Source of the DNA: Lysinibacillus sp. BPa_S21
GTDB taxonomy: Bacteria; Bacillota; Bacilli; Bacillales_A; Planococcaceae
Assembly (NCBI RefSeq): GCF_023337795.1
Contig: NZ_JALIRS010000021.1
Coordinates: 1-45,819 of the forward strand
DNA length: 45,819 bases
Direction of reading: 5' to 3'
Below are positions 35,633 to 44,343 of the stretch, in pieces. Made by a program: the position numbers and the translations under genes. Every line of letters starts with the position of its first letter. The stretch's first letter is position 1. The notes beneath the pieces are model-generated. The model was not told the DNA's origin. It did not search any database and worked only from the letters and a program-made list of their open reading frames with translations.

Positions 35633-36019
35633 TTAACTAGCTTTGGCTAGCAATTTATAACGATAATGTGTTAAAGCTTGTTGCACCAGTATTATCTCCT
35701 CCTGCGTAAAGTTAGGTATTGCATACGTACGTTCAACTAATTGAAATGTGCCGTATTTTAAGTAATACTCTGTCGCAGGTAGAGGAATATGACTTGCTCC
35801 ATAGCTTTCATAAGCTTCGAAAACTTCTTTTACTGTATAGACTTCCTCATTGACATAAACAATCTCCTCAAAAGCAGAATGTCCAAATCTCTCTTGCCAT
35901 TTACTCTCAACTGACGCAAGTATGTTTTGAATGGACATGTTGTTCACAAACACATGACCTTCATTTAACTCATAAATAAGATAAGATGCAATGTTTTGCG
36001 CACTATACACATTTCCCAT
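35633..36019 (-). CDS. uncharacterised protein, possible Panacea/SocA-like domain
   Basis: Soluble protein of 128 residues without signal peptide or helix. The N-terminal SAQNIASYLIYELNE, then a middle VYTVKEVFEAYESYGASHIP resembles the GPVxxEVYxxYKxxG pattern of Panacea (DUF4065) antitoxin-like domains, but the match is weak and the usual GPV is missing. I do not recognise it firmly. SD AAAGGAG is eight bases from the ATG and a terminator follows, so it is a real single-gene unit. No toxin gene is adjacent. Confidence 0.6.
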   Translation of the reverse strand: MGNVYSAQNIASYLIYELNEGHVFVNNMSIQNILASVESKWQERFGHSAFEEIVYVNEEVYTVKEVFEAYESYGASHIPLPATEYYLKYGTFQLVERTYAIPNFTQEEIILVQQALTHYRYKLLAKAS

Positions 36020-36306
36020 TTAAAACACTCCTTTATCATCAGTTTTGTAGATAAGAGTAGCTACTGGCTGAGCAACTACTCCTCTTGATATATATTCAAA
36101 AGTGGGGGAGCACTTATGAAACTAAGTTAGTTTGATTTGCTATACCGATCAACAAGTCGGTGCTATAAATACCTCGGATTGGTTCAGGTTGGTAGCCATT
36201 CGAACACTTTTCTTATTCCCTAGTATAAAACAAGGAATTAAATAAGTCAATAATACTTATAAAATTACTAGGTATTAATGTTAAAGAACATCCTTACGTT
36301 CACCAA

Positions 36307-36411
36307 ATGAGGCGAGCGGATGATGCAGCAACGTTTTACGCATTACCGGATGAGGCCTATCGAATGAGAAAATACGTAAACGCTACAACATTAGCCAATG
36401 TTTTTTATTAA
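36307..36411 (+). pseudogene. possible remnant ORF, opposite metY end
   Basis: A plus-strand frame open from 36234 to a TAA at 36411 encodes a charged peptide (KEHPYVHQMRRADDAATFYA then LPDEAYRMRKYV). Its first ATG is at 36307 with no SD. The composition looks protein-like rather than random, so it may be the end of a lost gene. I cannot name a family. The rest of 36020-36306 holds nothing recognised. Confidence 0.22.
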
Positions 36412-37709
36412 GCTTCTACTTGTTGTTGTGAAGCTGTTACCTGCTCAATAGCTTGTTCTAAATCTGCAATAATGTCCTCTACTGCCTCAAGACCGATGGA
36501 TAAGCGAATGAGCGACTCGGTTACACCAGTTTGGATTAGTTCTTCAGCGGAAAGTTGCTGATGTGTAGTAGACGCAGGGTGAATAATTAATGATTTGGCA
36601 TCCCCTACATTTGCTACGTGCGAGAATAATTTCACACTATCAATTAATTTACGCCCCGCCTCACGTCCACCTTTAATACCAAATGTAAGCACTGAACCAA
36701 AGCCGTTTCTCAAATATTTTTTGGCTAAATCATGGGTAGGGAAATCTTCTAAGCCATTGTAATTTACATATTCCACAGATGGGTGGTTTCGTAAATATTC
36801 GGCTACCGCTAATGCATTTTCATTGTGTTTAGGAATACGCAAATGAAGCGTTTCTAAACCCTGCAATAAATTAAATGCTGCATCTGCACTTAATGTTGGT
36901 CCAAAGTCGCGTAGTAATTGCACTCGCAGTTTTGTGGCAAATGCAGCCTCTGCTGTATCAATACCATAACGCAAACCGTGATAAGAAGCATCTGGCTCCG
37001 TAAAGCCTGGGAAACGTCCACGTGTCCAATCAAACTTTCCTGCATCTACTACAACGCCACCTAAAGTTGTACCATGGCCACCAATCCATTTTGTTGCGGA
37101 ATGAACAACAATATCTGCACCGAAATCAATCGGTGTAGAGCCGTACGGTGAAGCAAATGTGCTATCAATAATTAATGGCAAGCCGTTTTCATGTGCTATA
37201 TTAGCTACCGCTTCAATATCTAATACCTTTAAACTTGGATTACCGTAAATTTCAGCGAATACCGCTTTTGTTTTATCCGTAATAGCTGCGCGGAAATTTT
37301 CTGGATTTGTTTCGTCTACGAAAATTGTTTTAATACCGTAGTTTGGTAGTGTGTTGGCGAATAAATTATAAGTACCTCCGTATAAAGAGCTACCCGCGAC
37401 AATTTCATCACCTGCGCCAGCTAGATTTAAAATGGAAAACGCAATAGCCGCTGCACCAGATGAAAGTGCTACTGCTGCTGTACCGCCTTCTAATAAAGCG
37501 ACGCGTTTTTCAAAAACATCTACAGTTGGGTTTGTAATTCGCGTGTAAATATTGCCAGCTTCCTCTAAGGCAAATAGACGTTGCGCATGAGCAGTGTCTT
37601 TAAAAACAAATGCCGTTGAGCGATATACGGGTACTGTACGAGATCCTGTTACCGGGTCTGGCTCTTGGCCACCGTGTAACAGCAATGTTTCTGGTTTAAA
37701 ATTTGTCAT
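36408..37709 (-). CDS. metY: O-acetylhomoserine sulfhydrylase MetY
   Basis: PLP enzyme of 433 residues of the Cys/Met metabolism family, making homocysteine from O-acetylhomoserine and sulfide. Lys207 in [13 protein letters not shown] binds PLP; Tyr55-Arg57 in IYTRITNPT and Tyr110-Gly in [11 protein letters not shown] are the usual cofactor contacts. Its length of about 430 is typical of MetY rather than the 380 of MetB/MetC. SD GGAGG is six to seven bases before the ATG. A SAM-I riboswitch with terminator lies directly upstream, so it is shut off when S-adenosylmethionine is plentiful. No metX is adjacent. Confidence 0.95.
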   Translation of the reverse strand: MTNFKPETLLLHGGQEPDPVTGSRTVPVYRSTAFVFKDTAHAQRLFALEEAGNIYTRITNPTVDVFEKRVALLEGGTAAVALSSGAAAIAFSILNLAGAGDEIVAGSSLYGGTYNLFANTLPNYGIKTIFVDETNPENFRAAITDKTKAVFAEIYGNPSLKVLDIEAVANIAHENGLPLIIDSTFASPYGSTPIDFGADIVVHSATKWIGGHGTTLGGVVVDAGKFDWTRGRFPGFTEPDASYHGLRYGIDTAEAAFATKLRVQLLRDFGPTLSADAAFNLLQGLETLHLRIPKHNENALAVAEYLRNHPSVEYVNYNGLEDFPTHDLAKKYLRNGFGSVLTFGIKGGREAGRKLIDSVKLFSHVANVGDAKSLIIHPASTTHQQLSAEELIQTGVTESLIRLSIGLEAVEDIIADLEQAIEQVTASQQQVEA

Positions 37710-37774
37710 TGTATACCTCCAAATGGTTATTTTTTTACGATGGTACCGGAGATGAGGAGGATTTTTCAGTAGAA

Positions 37775-37939
37775 AACAAAAACCCTCTTCAGCTAAGAAG
37801 AGGGTTGCGGTTGCAAGTTTTCCTCCCCTTATCTGCCAGATCCAAGTAAGAATCTGTAGGAATTAGCACCTTAGCAAGTTCGTCACTTACTGGTTGCCGG
37901 GCATCATAGGGCCTATCCCTCCGCCGCTCTTGATAAGAG
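37775..37939 (-). promoter_or_regulatory. SAM-I (S-box) riboswitch with terminator
   Basis: On the minus strand the aptamer begins CTCTTATCAAGAGCGGCGGA + GGGA and continues with GGCCCTATGATGCCCGGCAA + CC and AAGGTGCTAATTCC, the S-box conserved blocks. It closes with GATAAG at 37828-37833. An intrinsic terminator follows: AACCCTCTTC/GAAGAGGGTT (37781-37790 and 37797-37806) plus five T. Binding of S-adenosylmethionine should favour the terminator and stop metY transcription. Confidence 0.96.
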
Positions 37940-38080
37940 TATGAGATTCAATTTCCATCGTTGTTACACAGTATAAACATAGACTTTTTCTCTGTCAACA
38001 CTAAAATTTTATTTTTTCCGAAACTTCTGTATGCTTTTTTACGTAATACCAACGCATACACTATTTTAGTGTTTACTCTT

Positions 38081-38219
38081 CTCATCAAAACGTAGGGTTG
38101 ATTTCCGTTCCGATTGGGCACTTCGCTTTCGCTAGAGCAAAGGTTCCAGGGGGCTCCTGCACTTCACTTTATTACAATGACGATGTTTTAAAAATATCAT
38201 CCCTACTTTTTTTGATGAG
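38081..38219. repeat. MITE-like repeat element upstream of plsY-like gene
   Basis: About 139 bases. Left end CTCATCAAAACGTAGGGTTG + ATTTCC and right end (other strand) CTCATCAAAAAAAGTAGGGA + TGAT form a clear terminal inverted repeat. Internally it has CCGTTCCGATTGGGCACTTC + GCTTTCGC, shared with 26985-27030. It ends only 12 bases before the SD of the plsY-like gene, so that gene's promoter must be inside or beyond it. Confidence 0.8.
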
Positions 38220-38246
38220 CCTATTATTTAGAAAGGAGGACCTTTT

Positions 38247-38879
38247 ATGATAAAAGCCATTATCATTTTTCTTCTTGTTGGTTATTTAATTGGCTGTGTT
38301 CACGGCTCTAAAGTTGCTCAGTTTTTATCCGGGGTAGACTTAAAAAAGTCAGGTTATGGCAATGCAGGTGCATCTAATGCAACACTTTCCCTTGGATGGA
38401 AATACGGCATATTAGTTGCACTGATCGATATCGGTAAAGGCGTTGCCGCTATTCTCGGTACACAAGCCTACCTAACAGATATAACACAATTAACAGAAAT
38501 ACACGCTTGGCTCTTTACCTACATCGTAGCTGCTGGTGTCATTCTTGGACATAATTTCCCATTTTATATGGGCTTCAACGGCGGCAAGGGTACCGCTTCC
38601 ATCATTGGTATATTACTTGCGATTGATTGGAAAATTGGTTTATTTGCACTCATTTTATTTGTTATTTTATCTTTCCTGACGAACTATTTAATTGTCGGTG
38701 TACTTGTATTTTATCTCGTATTTTACATGGCCACATATTTATGGATTCCTGGAATAGGCCCGACGAGTATAGCCTTATTTCTTTTTGGTATTGCCATCAT
38801 TTTGCATATCGAAAATATTAAACGATTGACACAGGGAACTGAGCCTAAAGTGACTTCTGCATTCAAAAAGAAAAAATAA
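38247..38879 (+). CDS. plsY: PlsY-like glycerol-3-phosphate acyltransferase
   Basis: Membrane protein of 210 residues with about five helices. The PlsY loops are recognisable: KKSGYGNAGASNATLSLGW near residues 32-50 (usual GSGNPGATN), GHNFPFYMGFNGGKGTAS near 108-125 (phosphate-binding GGKG), and a final GTEPK. PlsY transfers acyl groups from acyl phosphate to glycerol 3-phosphate in phospholipid synthesis. Loop 1 lacks the usual GSIPxG (it reads GCVHGSK), so this is probably a paralogue rather than the main PlsY, and its activity may differ. SD AAAGGAGG is eight bases from the ATG. Confidence 0.82.
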   Translation: MIKAIIIFLLVGYLIGCVHGSKVAQFLSGVDLKKSGYGNAGASNATLSLGWKYGILVALIDIGKGVAAILGTQAYLTDITQLTEIHAWLFTYIVAAGVILGHNFPFYMGFNGGKGTASIIGILLAIDWKIGLFALILFVILSFLTNYLIVGVLVFYLVFYMATYLWIPGIGPTSIALFLFGIAIILHIENIKRLTQGTEPKVTSAFKKKK

Positions 38880-39071
38880 TAACTTTTGGATTTTTTTGTA
38901 TTTTTTGTGACCACATATTTTCTCGTAACTGTCCGTTATCGCTATAAATAGAGCGTATTTCACACACTAGTTTTCTTTACAATAAATAGACAAATTCCTT
39001 TCTTAATAAAGCATTTTACTAGCCGATGTTATAGGAAATAATATCCATGCTTATAGAAAGGATGAAAATGT

Positions 39072-40553
39072 ATGTCTACTTCTGAACAAGCAAAACCGAA
39101 ACGTAATTTAAAGCCTCTTTGGATTGGATTAGCCTTTGCTTCACTAATTATAATTACATTTTTACCCAACAGTGGCGATTTACCTATAGCTGGACAACGA
39201 GCTTTAGCTATTTTAGCTTTCGCGGTCATCCTTTGGGTTACAGAAGCAGTATCCTATCCCGTTAGCTCTGCCATGATTATTGCTCTCGTGACCATCTTAC
39301 TAGGATTAGCTCCATCAATGGAAGATCCAACGAGAGAGCTAGGAACATCAGATGCATTAAAATTAGCATTGAGCGGATTTAGTAATTCAGCAGTTGCACT
39401 AGTAGCAGCAGCACTTTTCCTAGCGGCAGCCATGCAAATTACCAATTTACATAAACGTCTTGCGCTATGGATTCTTTCACTAGTAGGGACAAAAACGAAA
39501 GCCATCGTATTCGGTGCTATTTTGGTATCTATTGCACTCGCATTCTTCGTCCCTTCTGCTACTGCACGTGCAGGCGCAGTTGTACCAATACTACTCGGAA
39601 TGGTTGCGGCATTTGGCCTACCACGTGATAGTCGACTTGCTGCTTTACTTGTCATTACCTCTGTACAAGCTGTTTCCATTTGGAATATCGGTATTAAGAC
39701 GGCAGCAGCTCAAAATATGGTCGCTTTAAATTTCATCAAAGAACAATTTGGTGTTGATATTTCTTGGGGTGCTTGGTTACTTTATGCTGCCCCCTTCTCG
39801 ATCATCATGTCAGTGGCTCTATTTTTCATTATGATTACACTAATCAAACCTGAAACAAGTAATATTGAAGGTGGTAAAGAAGTAATCAAAAAACAACTTG
39901 CGGAGCTTGGTCCATTAAAAGCTCCCGAAATTCGATTAATCATTACATCTGTAGTTTTACTATTTTTCTGGGCTGCAGAGGGTAAACTTCACCCATTCGA
40001 TACGACAACCGTCACAATCGTTGCAATCGCTATTCTATTAATGCCCAAAATCGGAGTCTATTCGTGGAAGCAAGTTGAACCTCATATTCCTTGGGGAACA
40101 ATTATCGTCTTTGCAGTAGGTATAATGTTAGGAACGGTCTTGCTTAATACAAAAGGTGCATCCTGGTTATCTGATAAAGTATTCGGTTCACTTGGTTTAG
40201 ATTCTATGCCGATTCTTGCAACAATCGCGCTTGTTACTTTATTTAATATTCTTATTCACTTAGGTTTTGCAAGTGCAACAAGTTTAGCATCAGCACTTGT
40301 ACCGGTATTTATCGTTCTAGCCTCAACACTAACGACTAATGTCGATCAGGTTGGTTTCGTGATCGTACAACAATTCGTTATTAGCTTTGGCTTCCTTTTA
40401 CCTATTAGTGCACCGCAAAATATGCTTGCCTACGGTACAGGAGCCTTTACAACAAAGGATTTCTTAAAATCTGGTATCCCCTTAACGATTATTGGATACA
40501 TTCTAGTTCTGCTATTTTCCGCAACGTATTGGAAATGGATCGGATTATTATAA
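39072..40553 (+). CDS. DASS-family dicarboxylate/sodium symporter
   Basis: Integral membrane transporter of 493 residues with about 11-12 helices, from the SLC13/DASS family that takes up malate, succinate, 2-oxoglutarate or citrate with Na+. Landmarks: WVTEAVSYPVSSAMI near residue 55, SGFSNSAVALVAAALFLAAA (substrate hairpin, SNT-like), and FVPSATARAGAVVPI, with FASATSLASALVPVF late as the second repeat. It resembles Bacillus YflS by recall. SD AAAGGA is nine bases from ATG. The convergent CoA-transferase next door acts on succinate and acetate, a plausible functional link. Confidence 0.88.
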   Translation: MSTSEQAKPKRNLKPLWIGLAFASLIIITFLPNSGDLPIAGQRALAILAFAVILWVTEAVSYPVSSAMIIALVTILLGLAPSMEDPTRELGTSDALKLALSGFSNSAVALVAAALFLAAAMQITNLHKRLALWILSLVGTKTKAIVFGAILVSIALAFFVPSATARAGAVVPILLGMVAAFGLPRDSRLAALLVITSVQAVSIWNIGIKTAAAQNMVALNFIKEQFGVDISWGAWLLYAAPFSIIMSVALFFIMITLIKPETSNIEGGKEVIKKQLAELGPLKAPEIRLIITSVVLLFFWAAEGKLHPFDTTTVTIVAIAILLMPKIGVYSWKQVEPHIPWGTIIVFAVGIMLGTVLLNTKGASWLSDKVFGSLGLDSMPILATIALVTLFNILIHLGFASATSLASALVPVFIVLASTLTTNVDQVGFVIVQQFVISFGFLLPISAPQNMLAYGTGAFTTKDFLKSGIPLTIIGYILVLLFSATYWKWIGLL

Positions 40554-40575
40554 AAATCCAGGGTTTTCTTTGAAT

Positions 40576-40764
40576 ACCTGATCACTTCTCTGGGGCACCT
40601 GATTACTTCGGAGAGCTACCCGATCACTTCAGAGAGCTACCCGATCACTTCAGGGAGCTACCCGATCACTTCGGAGGGCTACCTGATCACTTTAGTGCCT
40701 TACCCGATCATTTCGAGGGGCTACCTGATCACTTCAGAGGCTTACCTAATCACTTCGTAGGTCT
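40576..40764. repeat. 21-bp minisatellite, nine units
   Basis: Nine clean head-to-tail 21-base units of consensus ACCCGATCACTTCAGAGAGC + T, each beginning ACC and spaced exactly 21 bases (40576, 40597, 40618, 40639, 40660, 40681, 40702, 40723, 40744). One or two decayed units follow to about 40804. Most units contain TGATCA or CGATCA. It lies between convergent genes, before a shared terminator. It has no spacers and no coding evidence. Confidence 0.95.
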
Positions 40765-40816
40765 CTCCCCTAATTCCAGAGATACCCGAGCATTTTGGAT
40801 TACGTTATTAACAATT

Positions 40817-40858
40817 AAAAGCCTTGAAGGAACAAGTCAACAGTCCTTCAAGGCTTTT
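40817..40858. terminator. bidirectional terminator
   Basis: A perfect 15-base-pair stem (40817-40831 with 40844-40858) with A-rich left and T-rich right flanks, just past the CoA-transferase stop. It can end both convergent transcripts. Confidence 0.92.
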
Positions 40859-40868
40859 TATTAGTTAA

Positions 40869-42389
40869 TTATTTGGATAAAGCAGGGTTTTTCATCGTAC
40901 CATTCTTTGCGTAATTCACATGCCATGAGAGCGCTGTTTCTAAAATGTGTGGTGTATGATGTCCACCTGTTGCTTCATTGGCATTGTTAAAATATTTCCA
41001 TAATTGCTCACGATATTCCGGGTGTGCGCAGTTATCAATAATGCACCCAACCCGTTCTTTTGGAGCAAGACCACGTAAGTCTGCTACCCCCTGCTCTGTT
41101 ACGATAACGTCTACATCATGCTCTGTATGGTCAACATGCGACACCATTGGAACGATACTAGAAATATTTCCGCCTTTCGCATAAGATTTTGTGACGAAAA
41201 TACCTAATCGCGCATTACGTGCAAAATCTCCAGAGCCGCCAATTCCATTCATCATTTTTGTTCCTGAAACATGCGTAGAATTTACGTTCCCGTAAATATC
41301 CACTTCTAATGCTGTATTAACAGAAATTAATCCGAGTCGGCGAATAATTTCTGGCTGGTTAGAAATTTCTTGCGGACGTAATACAAGTTTATCTGCATAT
41401 TTCTCAAAATTACCATAAACTCGTTTTCCAACTTCCTCGGAAAGAGTGATCGAAGTAGCAGATGCAAAGTTTACCTTCCCTGCATCAATTAATTCGAATA
41501 CTGCATCTTGCAACACTTCTGAATAAACTTCTAAATTCTCAAACTCTGAATCTTTAAAACCTAATAAAACGGCATTTGCTACTGAGCCTACACCCGATTG
41601 AATCGGTCTTAAGCTAGTCGTTAAACGACCTACCTTAATTTCTTCACGAAGGAAATTTAATAAATGATTAGCCATAATATCTGTTTCTTCATCCGCAGGG
41701 ACGATTGTCGATGGTGCATCTAAAATATCCGAAATCACAATACCTTTTACTTTATTTAAATCTAGTGATATACCAATTGTGCCAAGGCGATCGGATACAT
41801 TTTGTAATGGAATTGGATCACGCTTCCCCTGTGGTCCAGGTATTAAAATATCGTGGATACCCTCTAACGCATCAAGCTGAGCTACGTTCAACTCAATGAT
41901 TATTTGATCTGCCTCTTGCACAAAAATAGGAGAGTTACCAACTGAAGTTGTAGGAATTAGTAAGCCGTCTTCTGTAATAGCAGACGCTTCAATAATCGCA
42001 AAATCAATAGGACCAATAATACCTTGGCGTACTAGCTCCGCATTATGTGATAGATGCGCATCAACGAATGTAATCTCACCACTGTTGATTTTATTACGAA
42101 TACCAGCATCCGCTTGGAACGGTCCACGTTTGCGAATAACGCCAGCTTCCGCTAAGTATTGGTCAACTTCTGGGCCAAGTGATGCACCTGTATACACATC
42201 TACCTGGAAGCTCTCTTTTTTAGCTTTCTCCACAAGCGCAAGAGGTACCACTTTAACATCACCTGCACGGGTAAATCCGCTCATCCCAAGTACCATACCA
42301 TCCTTAATCCAAGACGCTGCTTCTTCTGCTGTTACAACCTTGCTTCGTAGCTGTTCATTACGAAGCTTTTTCGCCACCTTCTCTTCCAT
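40869..42389 (-). CDS. succinyl-CoA:acetate CoA-transferase type (acetyl-CoA hydrolase family)
   Basis: Enzyme of 506 residues of the Cat1/AarC family, moving CoA between succinate and acetate (or hydrolysing acetyl-CoA). Glu291 in LEVYSEVLQD matches the glutamate that forms the thioester in Acetobacter AarC (Glu294), and the oxyanion loop QSGVGSVANAV precedes it. The CoA-binding loop GTKMMNGIGGSGDFARNA is intact. Length is very close to AarC (505). SD GGAGG is eight bases from ATG. It allows acetate use or disposal linked to the citric-acid cycle. Single gene with its own terminator. Confidence 0.9.
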   Translation of the reverse strand: MEEKVAKKLRNEQLRSKVVTAEEAASWIKDGMVLGMSGFTRAGDVKVVPLALVEKAKKESFQVDVYTGASLGPEVDQYLAEAGVIRKRGPFQADAGIRNKINSGEITFVDAHLSHNAELVRQGIIGPIDFAIIEASAITEDGLLIPTTSVGNSPIFVQEADQIIIELNVAQLDALEGIHDILIPGPQGKRDPIPLQNVSDRLGTIGISLDLNKVKGIVISDILDAPSTIVPADEETDIMANHLLNFLREEIKVGRLTTSLRPIQSGVGSVANAVLLGFKDSEFENLEVYSEVLQDAVFELIDAGKVNFASATSITLSEEVGKRVYGNFEKYADKLVLRPQEISNQPEIIRRLGLISVNTALEVDIYGNVNSTHVSGTKMMNGIGGSGDFARNARLGIFVTKSYAKGGNISSIVPMVSHVDHTEHDVDVIVTEQGVADLRGLAPKERVGCIIDNCAHPEYREQLWKYFNNANEATGGHHTPHILETALSWHVNYAKNGTMKNPALSK

Positions 42390-42665
42390 CCCTTATTCCT
42401 CCGTCCCACTTTATTTTGTCCAACTATCCGGTTTACTCATTTTGGTATAGTCATCTATTTATTAGAAATCCAACCAAATGAACCGCCACCATAATTTTAA
42501 ACTATTTAGAATTTTTAATCTATAACTAACAAAATATTTTATTTTACGAGAAATTCTATGCATTCGCAAATTATTTAAAAATAATTTCAACATCGGAAAA
42601 ATTCGATTTTGACGAAAAAGCGTGATATGCTTTTGATATATAAAAGGGAAAAGGGGATTTTTTTG

Positions 42666-43397
42666 ATGGTAAAAGAATTATTACGTAACCACTCTTCAGT
42701 TCGTATTTATGATGGAAATCCGATTTCAAAGGAAATTATTGAAGAATTAATTGCTACTGCTCAAATGGCGGCTACATCACATTTTGTACAAGCTTATAGT
42801 GTTATTTGGGTAACTGATGAGGAGAAAAAAGAAAAATTAGGGATGCTCTCTGGTAATCCCCGTCAATATGAAACTTCTGGCGGCGCCTTTGTCTTCTGTG
42901 TAGATTTCAAACGTCTTCAATCAGCAGGCAAATTAGAAGGTGTAGACATTGTCGCTGATTCCGCAGAAAATGTACTTGTTGGAGTAGCTGATGTATCATT
43001 ATTCGCGCAAAACTTTGTGGTTGCTGCAGAATCTATGGGATATGGAATTTGTTACATCGGAGGAGTGCGTAATAAGCCTGAAGAAATAAGCGAACTATTT
43101 AATCTACCTGAATACGTTTTCCCTCTATTCGGCTTAACAATTGGGGTTCCCGCACGTCGTAATGAAGTAAAACCTCGTTTACCTGTTGCCGCGGTATTAC
43201 ATGAAAATGAATACAATACAGAAAAATATGAGGAACTTTTACCAGCTTATAACGACACAATGGAAGCATACTATAATAATCGCTCATCCAATCGAAAAAT
43301 TGATAACTGGACAAAGCAAATGGCAGATTTTTTAATTGAACAACGCCGTCCCCATATCAATGATTTCTTAGCGAAAAAGGGTTTTAATTGGAAATAA
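42666..43397 (+). CDS. nfrA: NfrA-type NAD(P)H:flavin/nitro reductase
   Basis: FMN-dependent oxidoreductase of 243 residues, nitroreductase superfamily, NfsA/FRP branch. Features: NHSSVRIYDG (FMN phosphate Arg), AATSHFVQAYSVI, GYGICYIGGVRN and FPLFGLTIGVPA, ending DFLAKKGFNWK. The pattern matches Bacillus NfrA1 as I recall it; that enzyme reduces flavins, nitroaromatics and oxidised compounds in stress. The frame opens 19 codons earlier at a TTG, but that part is not conserved; the ATG at 42666 has AAGGGG nine bases upstream. It is followed by a terminator and msrA, another oxidative-damage enzyme. Confidence 0.9.
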   Translation: MVKELLRNHSSVRIYDGNPISKEIIEELIATAQMAATSHFVQAYSVIWVTDEEKKEKLGMLSGNPRQYETSGGAFVFCVDFKRLQSAGKLEGVDIVADSAENVLVGVADVSLFAQNFVVAAESMGYGICYIGGVRNKPEEISELFNLPEYVFPLFGLTIGVPARRNEVKPRLPVAAVLHENEYNTEKYEELLPAYNDTMEAYYNNRSSNRKIDNWTKQMADFLIEQRRPHINDFLAKKGFNWK

Positions 43398-43408
43398 TCT
43401 CATCAATA

Positions 43409-43452
43409 AAAAAGTGGAGTTACATTCGCATGATAGTAACTTCACTTTTTTA
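43409..43452 (+). terminator. terminator of nfrA-like gene
   Basis: A 15-base-pair stem (43409-43423 with 43436-43450, one G-U pair) ending in a run of T, 12 bases past the stop codon. Confidence 0.9.
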
Positions 43453-43552
43453 TATTTTATTTTTAATACACTAGTTTTCTTTAGCTTTTAAAAGCTATGA
43501 TACATCAAAGGGAATAAATCAATGAACTTTTTAAACAAAGAGGAGAGTCCAT

Positions 43553-44023
43553 ATGGAAGTAGTATATTTTGCAGGAGGATGTTTATGGGGAGTACAAGCA
43601 TTTATAAAAACTTTACCTGGAGTTAAGTTTACAGAAGCAGGAAGAGCTAATGGAACAAGTCATACACTTGAGGGTGTTTATGATGGGTACGCCGAATGTG
43701 TAAAAACAGGATTTGATCCGACAGTTGTAACAATAAAAGAATTAATGGGATACTTTTTTGAAATCATTGACCCATATAGTTTAAATAAACAAGGACAGGA
43801 TGTTGGCGAGAAATACAGAACAGGAGTATATAGTGAAAAGCCTGAACACTTAAAAGAGGCGAAGGCGTTTCTTAGTGAGAGAAATGATTACAGCCTTATA
43901 GTTGTTGAAGTATTACCTCTTACAAACTATATGAGAAGTGCAGAAGAACATCAAGATAGGTTAGCTAGATGTCCAGATGATTATTGTCATATCCCAGAAG
44001 AAATATTAAATAGGTATAAGTAA
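43553..44023 (+). CDS. msrA: peptide methionine (S)-sulfoxide reductase, divergent MsrA
   Basis: Repair enzyme of 156 residues that reduces methionine-S-sulfoxide. Catalytic Cys10 is in FAGGCLWGVQ; the common form is GCFWGVE, so Phe and Glu are replaced here. The active-site Glu in GYAECVK and the YRTGVYS segment are present. Two cysteines near the C-terminus (140 and 145 in ARCPDDYCHIPE) could be recycling cysteines. It belongs to the atypical MsrA branch found in Bacillus and Staphylococcus. SD GAGGAG is seven bases from ATG. The composition is more AT-rich than nearby genes. No MsrB domain is fused or adjacent. Confidence 0.88.
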   Translation: MEVVYFAGGCLWGVQAFIKTLPGVKFTEAGRANGTSHTLEGVYDGYAECVKTGFDPTVVTIKELMGYFFEIIDPYSLNKQGQDVGEKYRTGVYSEKPEHLKEAKAFLSERNDYSLIVVEVLPLTNYMRSAEEHQDRLARCPDDYCHIPEEILNRYK

Positions 44024-44046
44024 GGGAGATTATTAAAAGATTGTTT

Positions 44047-44195
44047 ATGGGATTTAAGTTTTCAAAACTGCTTGATCAAATAATAAGGGAAACAGAACTG
44101 TTTAATAAGTGTCTCGGTATAAAGTTTGCTGCATTGAAGATAAAATTGATGTAGATTTGAACGATAATCCTTATGAAAGTGATTTTAGCGACTAA
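44047..44195 (+). pseudogene. possible frameshifted small gene
   Basis: An ATG frame (44047-44154) encodes a 35-residue peptide starting MGFKFSKLLDQIIRETELFN; a second frame over its end continues as KVCCIEDKIDVDLNDNPYES + DFSD to a TAA at 44195. Together they look like one small protein broken by a frameshift near 44120. No SD is close. Family unknown. The rest of 44024-44343 holds nothing recognised. Confidence 0.22.
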
Positions 44196-44343
44196 GCATT
44201 TTGATTTCCCCCCTCTTTTGAGATTAGATTGCAAAATCAATTTTTACACTATTCATCTAATTATAGAAAGAGTAGTAAAATAGCAATTAATATTAAAAAA
44301 CAAAATGATATATCCTCTAAACTTAGGAAGTGAGGTGAGCAAA

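Noticed and set aside
40576..40764. Possible CRISPR array
   Set aside because: Units are head-to-tail with no spacers, and no cas genes are in the window. The same applies to the arrays at 11757 and 29919.
42609..42665. Upstream extension of the NfrA-like protein from a TTG
   Set aside because: The extra residues are not like the family start, and the SD AAGGGG fits the ATG at 42666.
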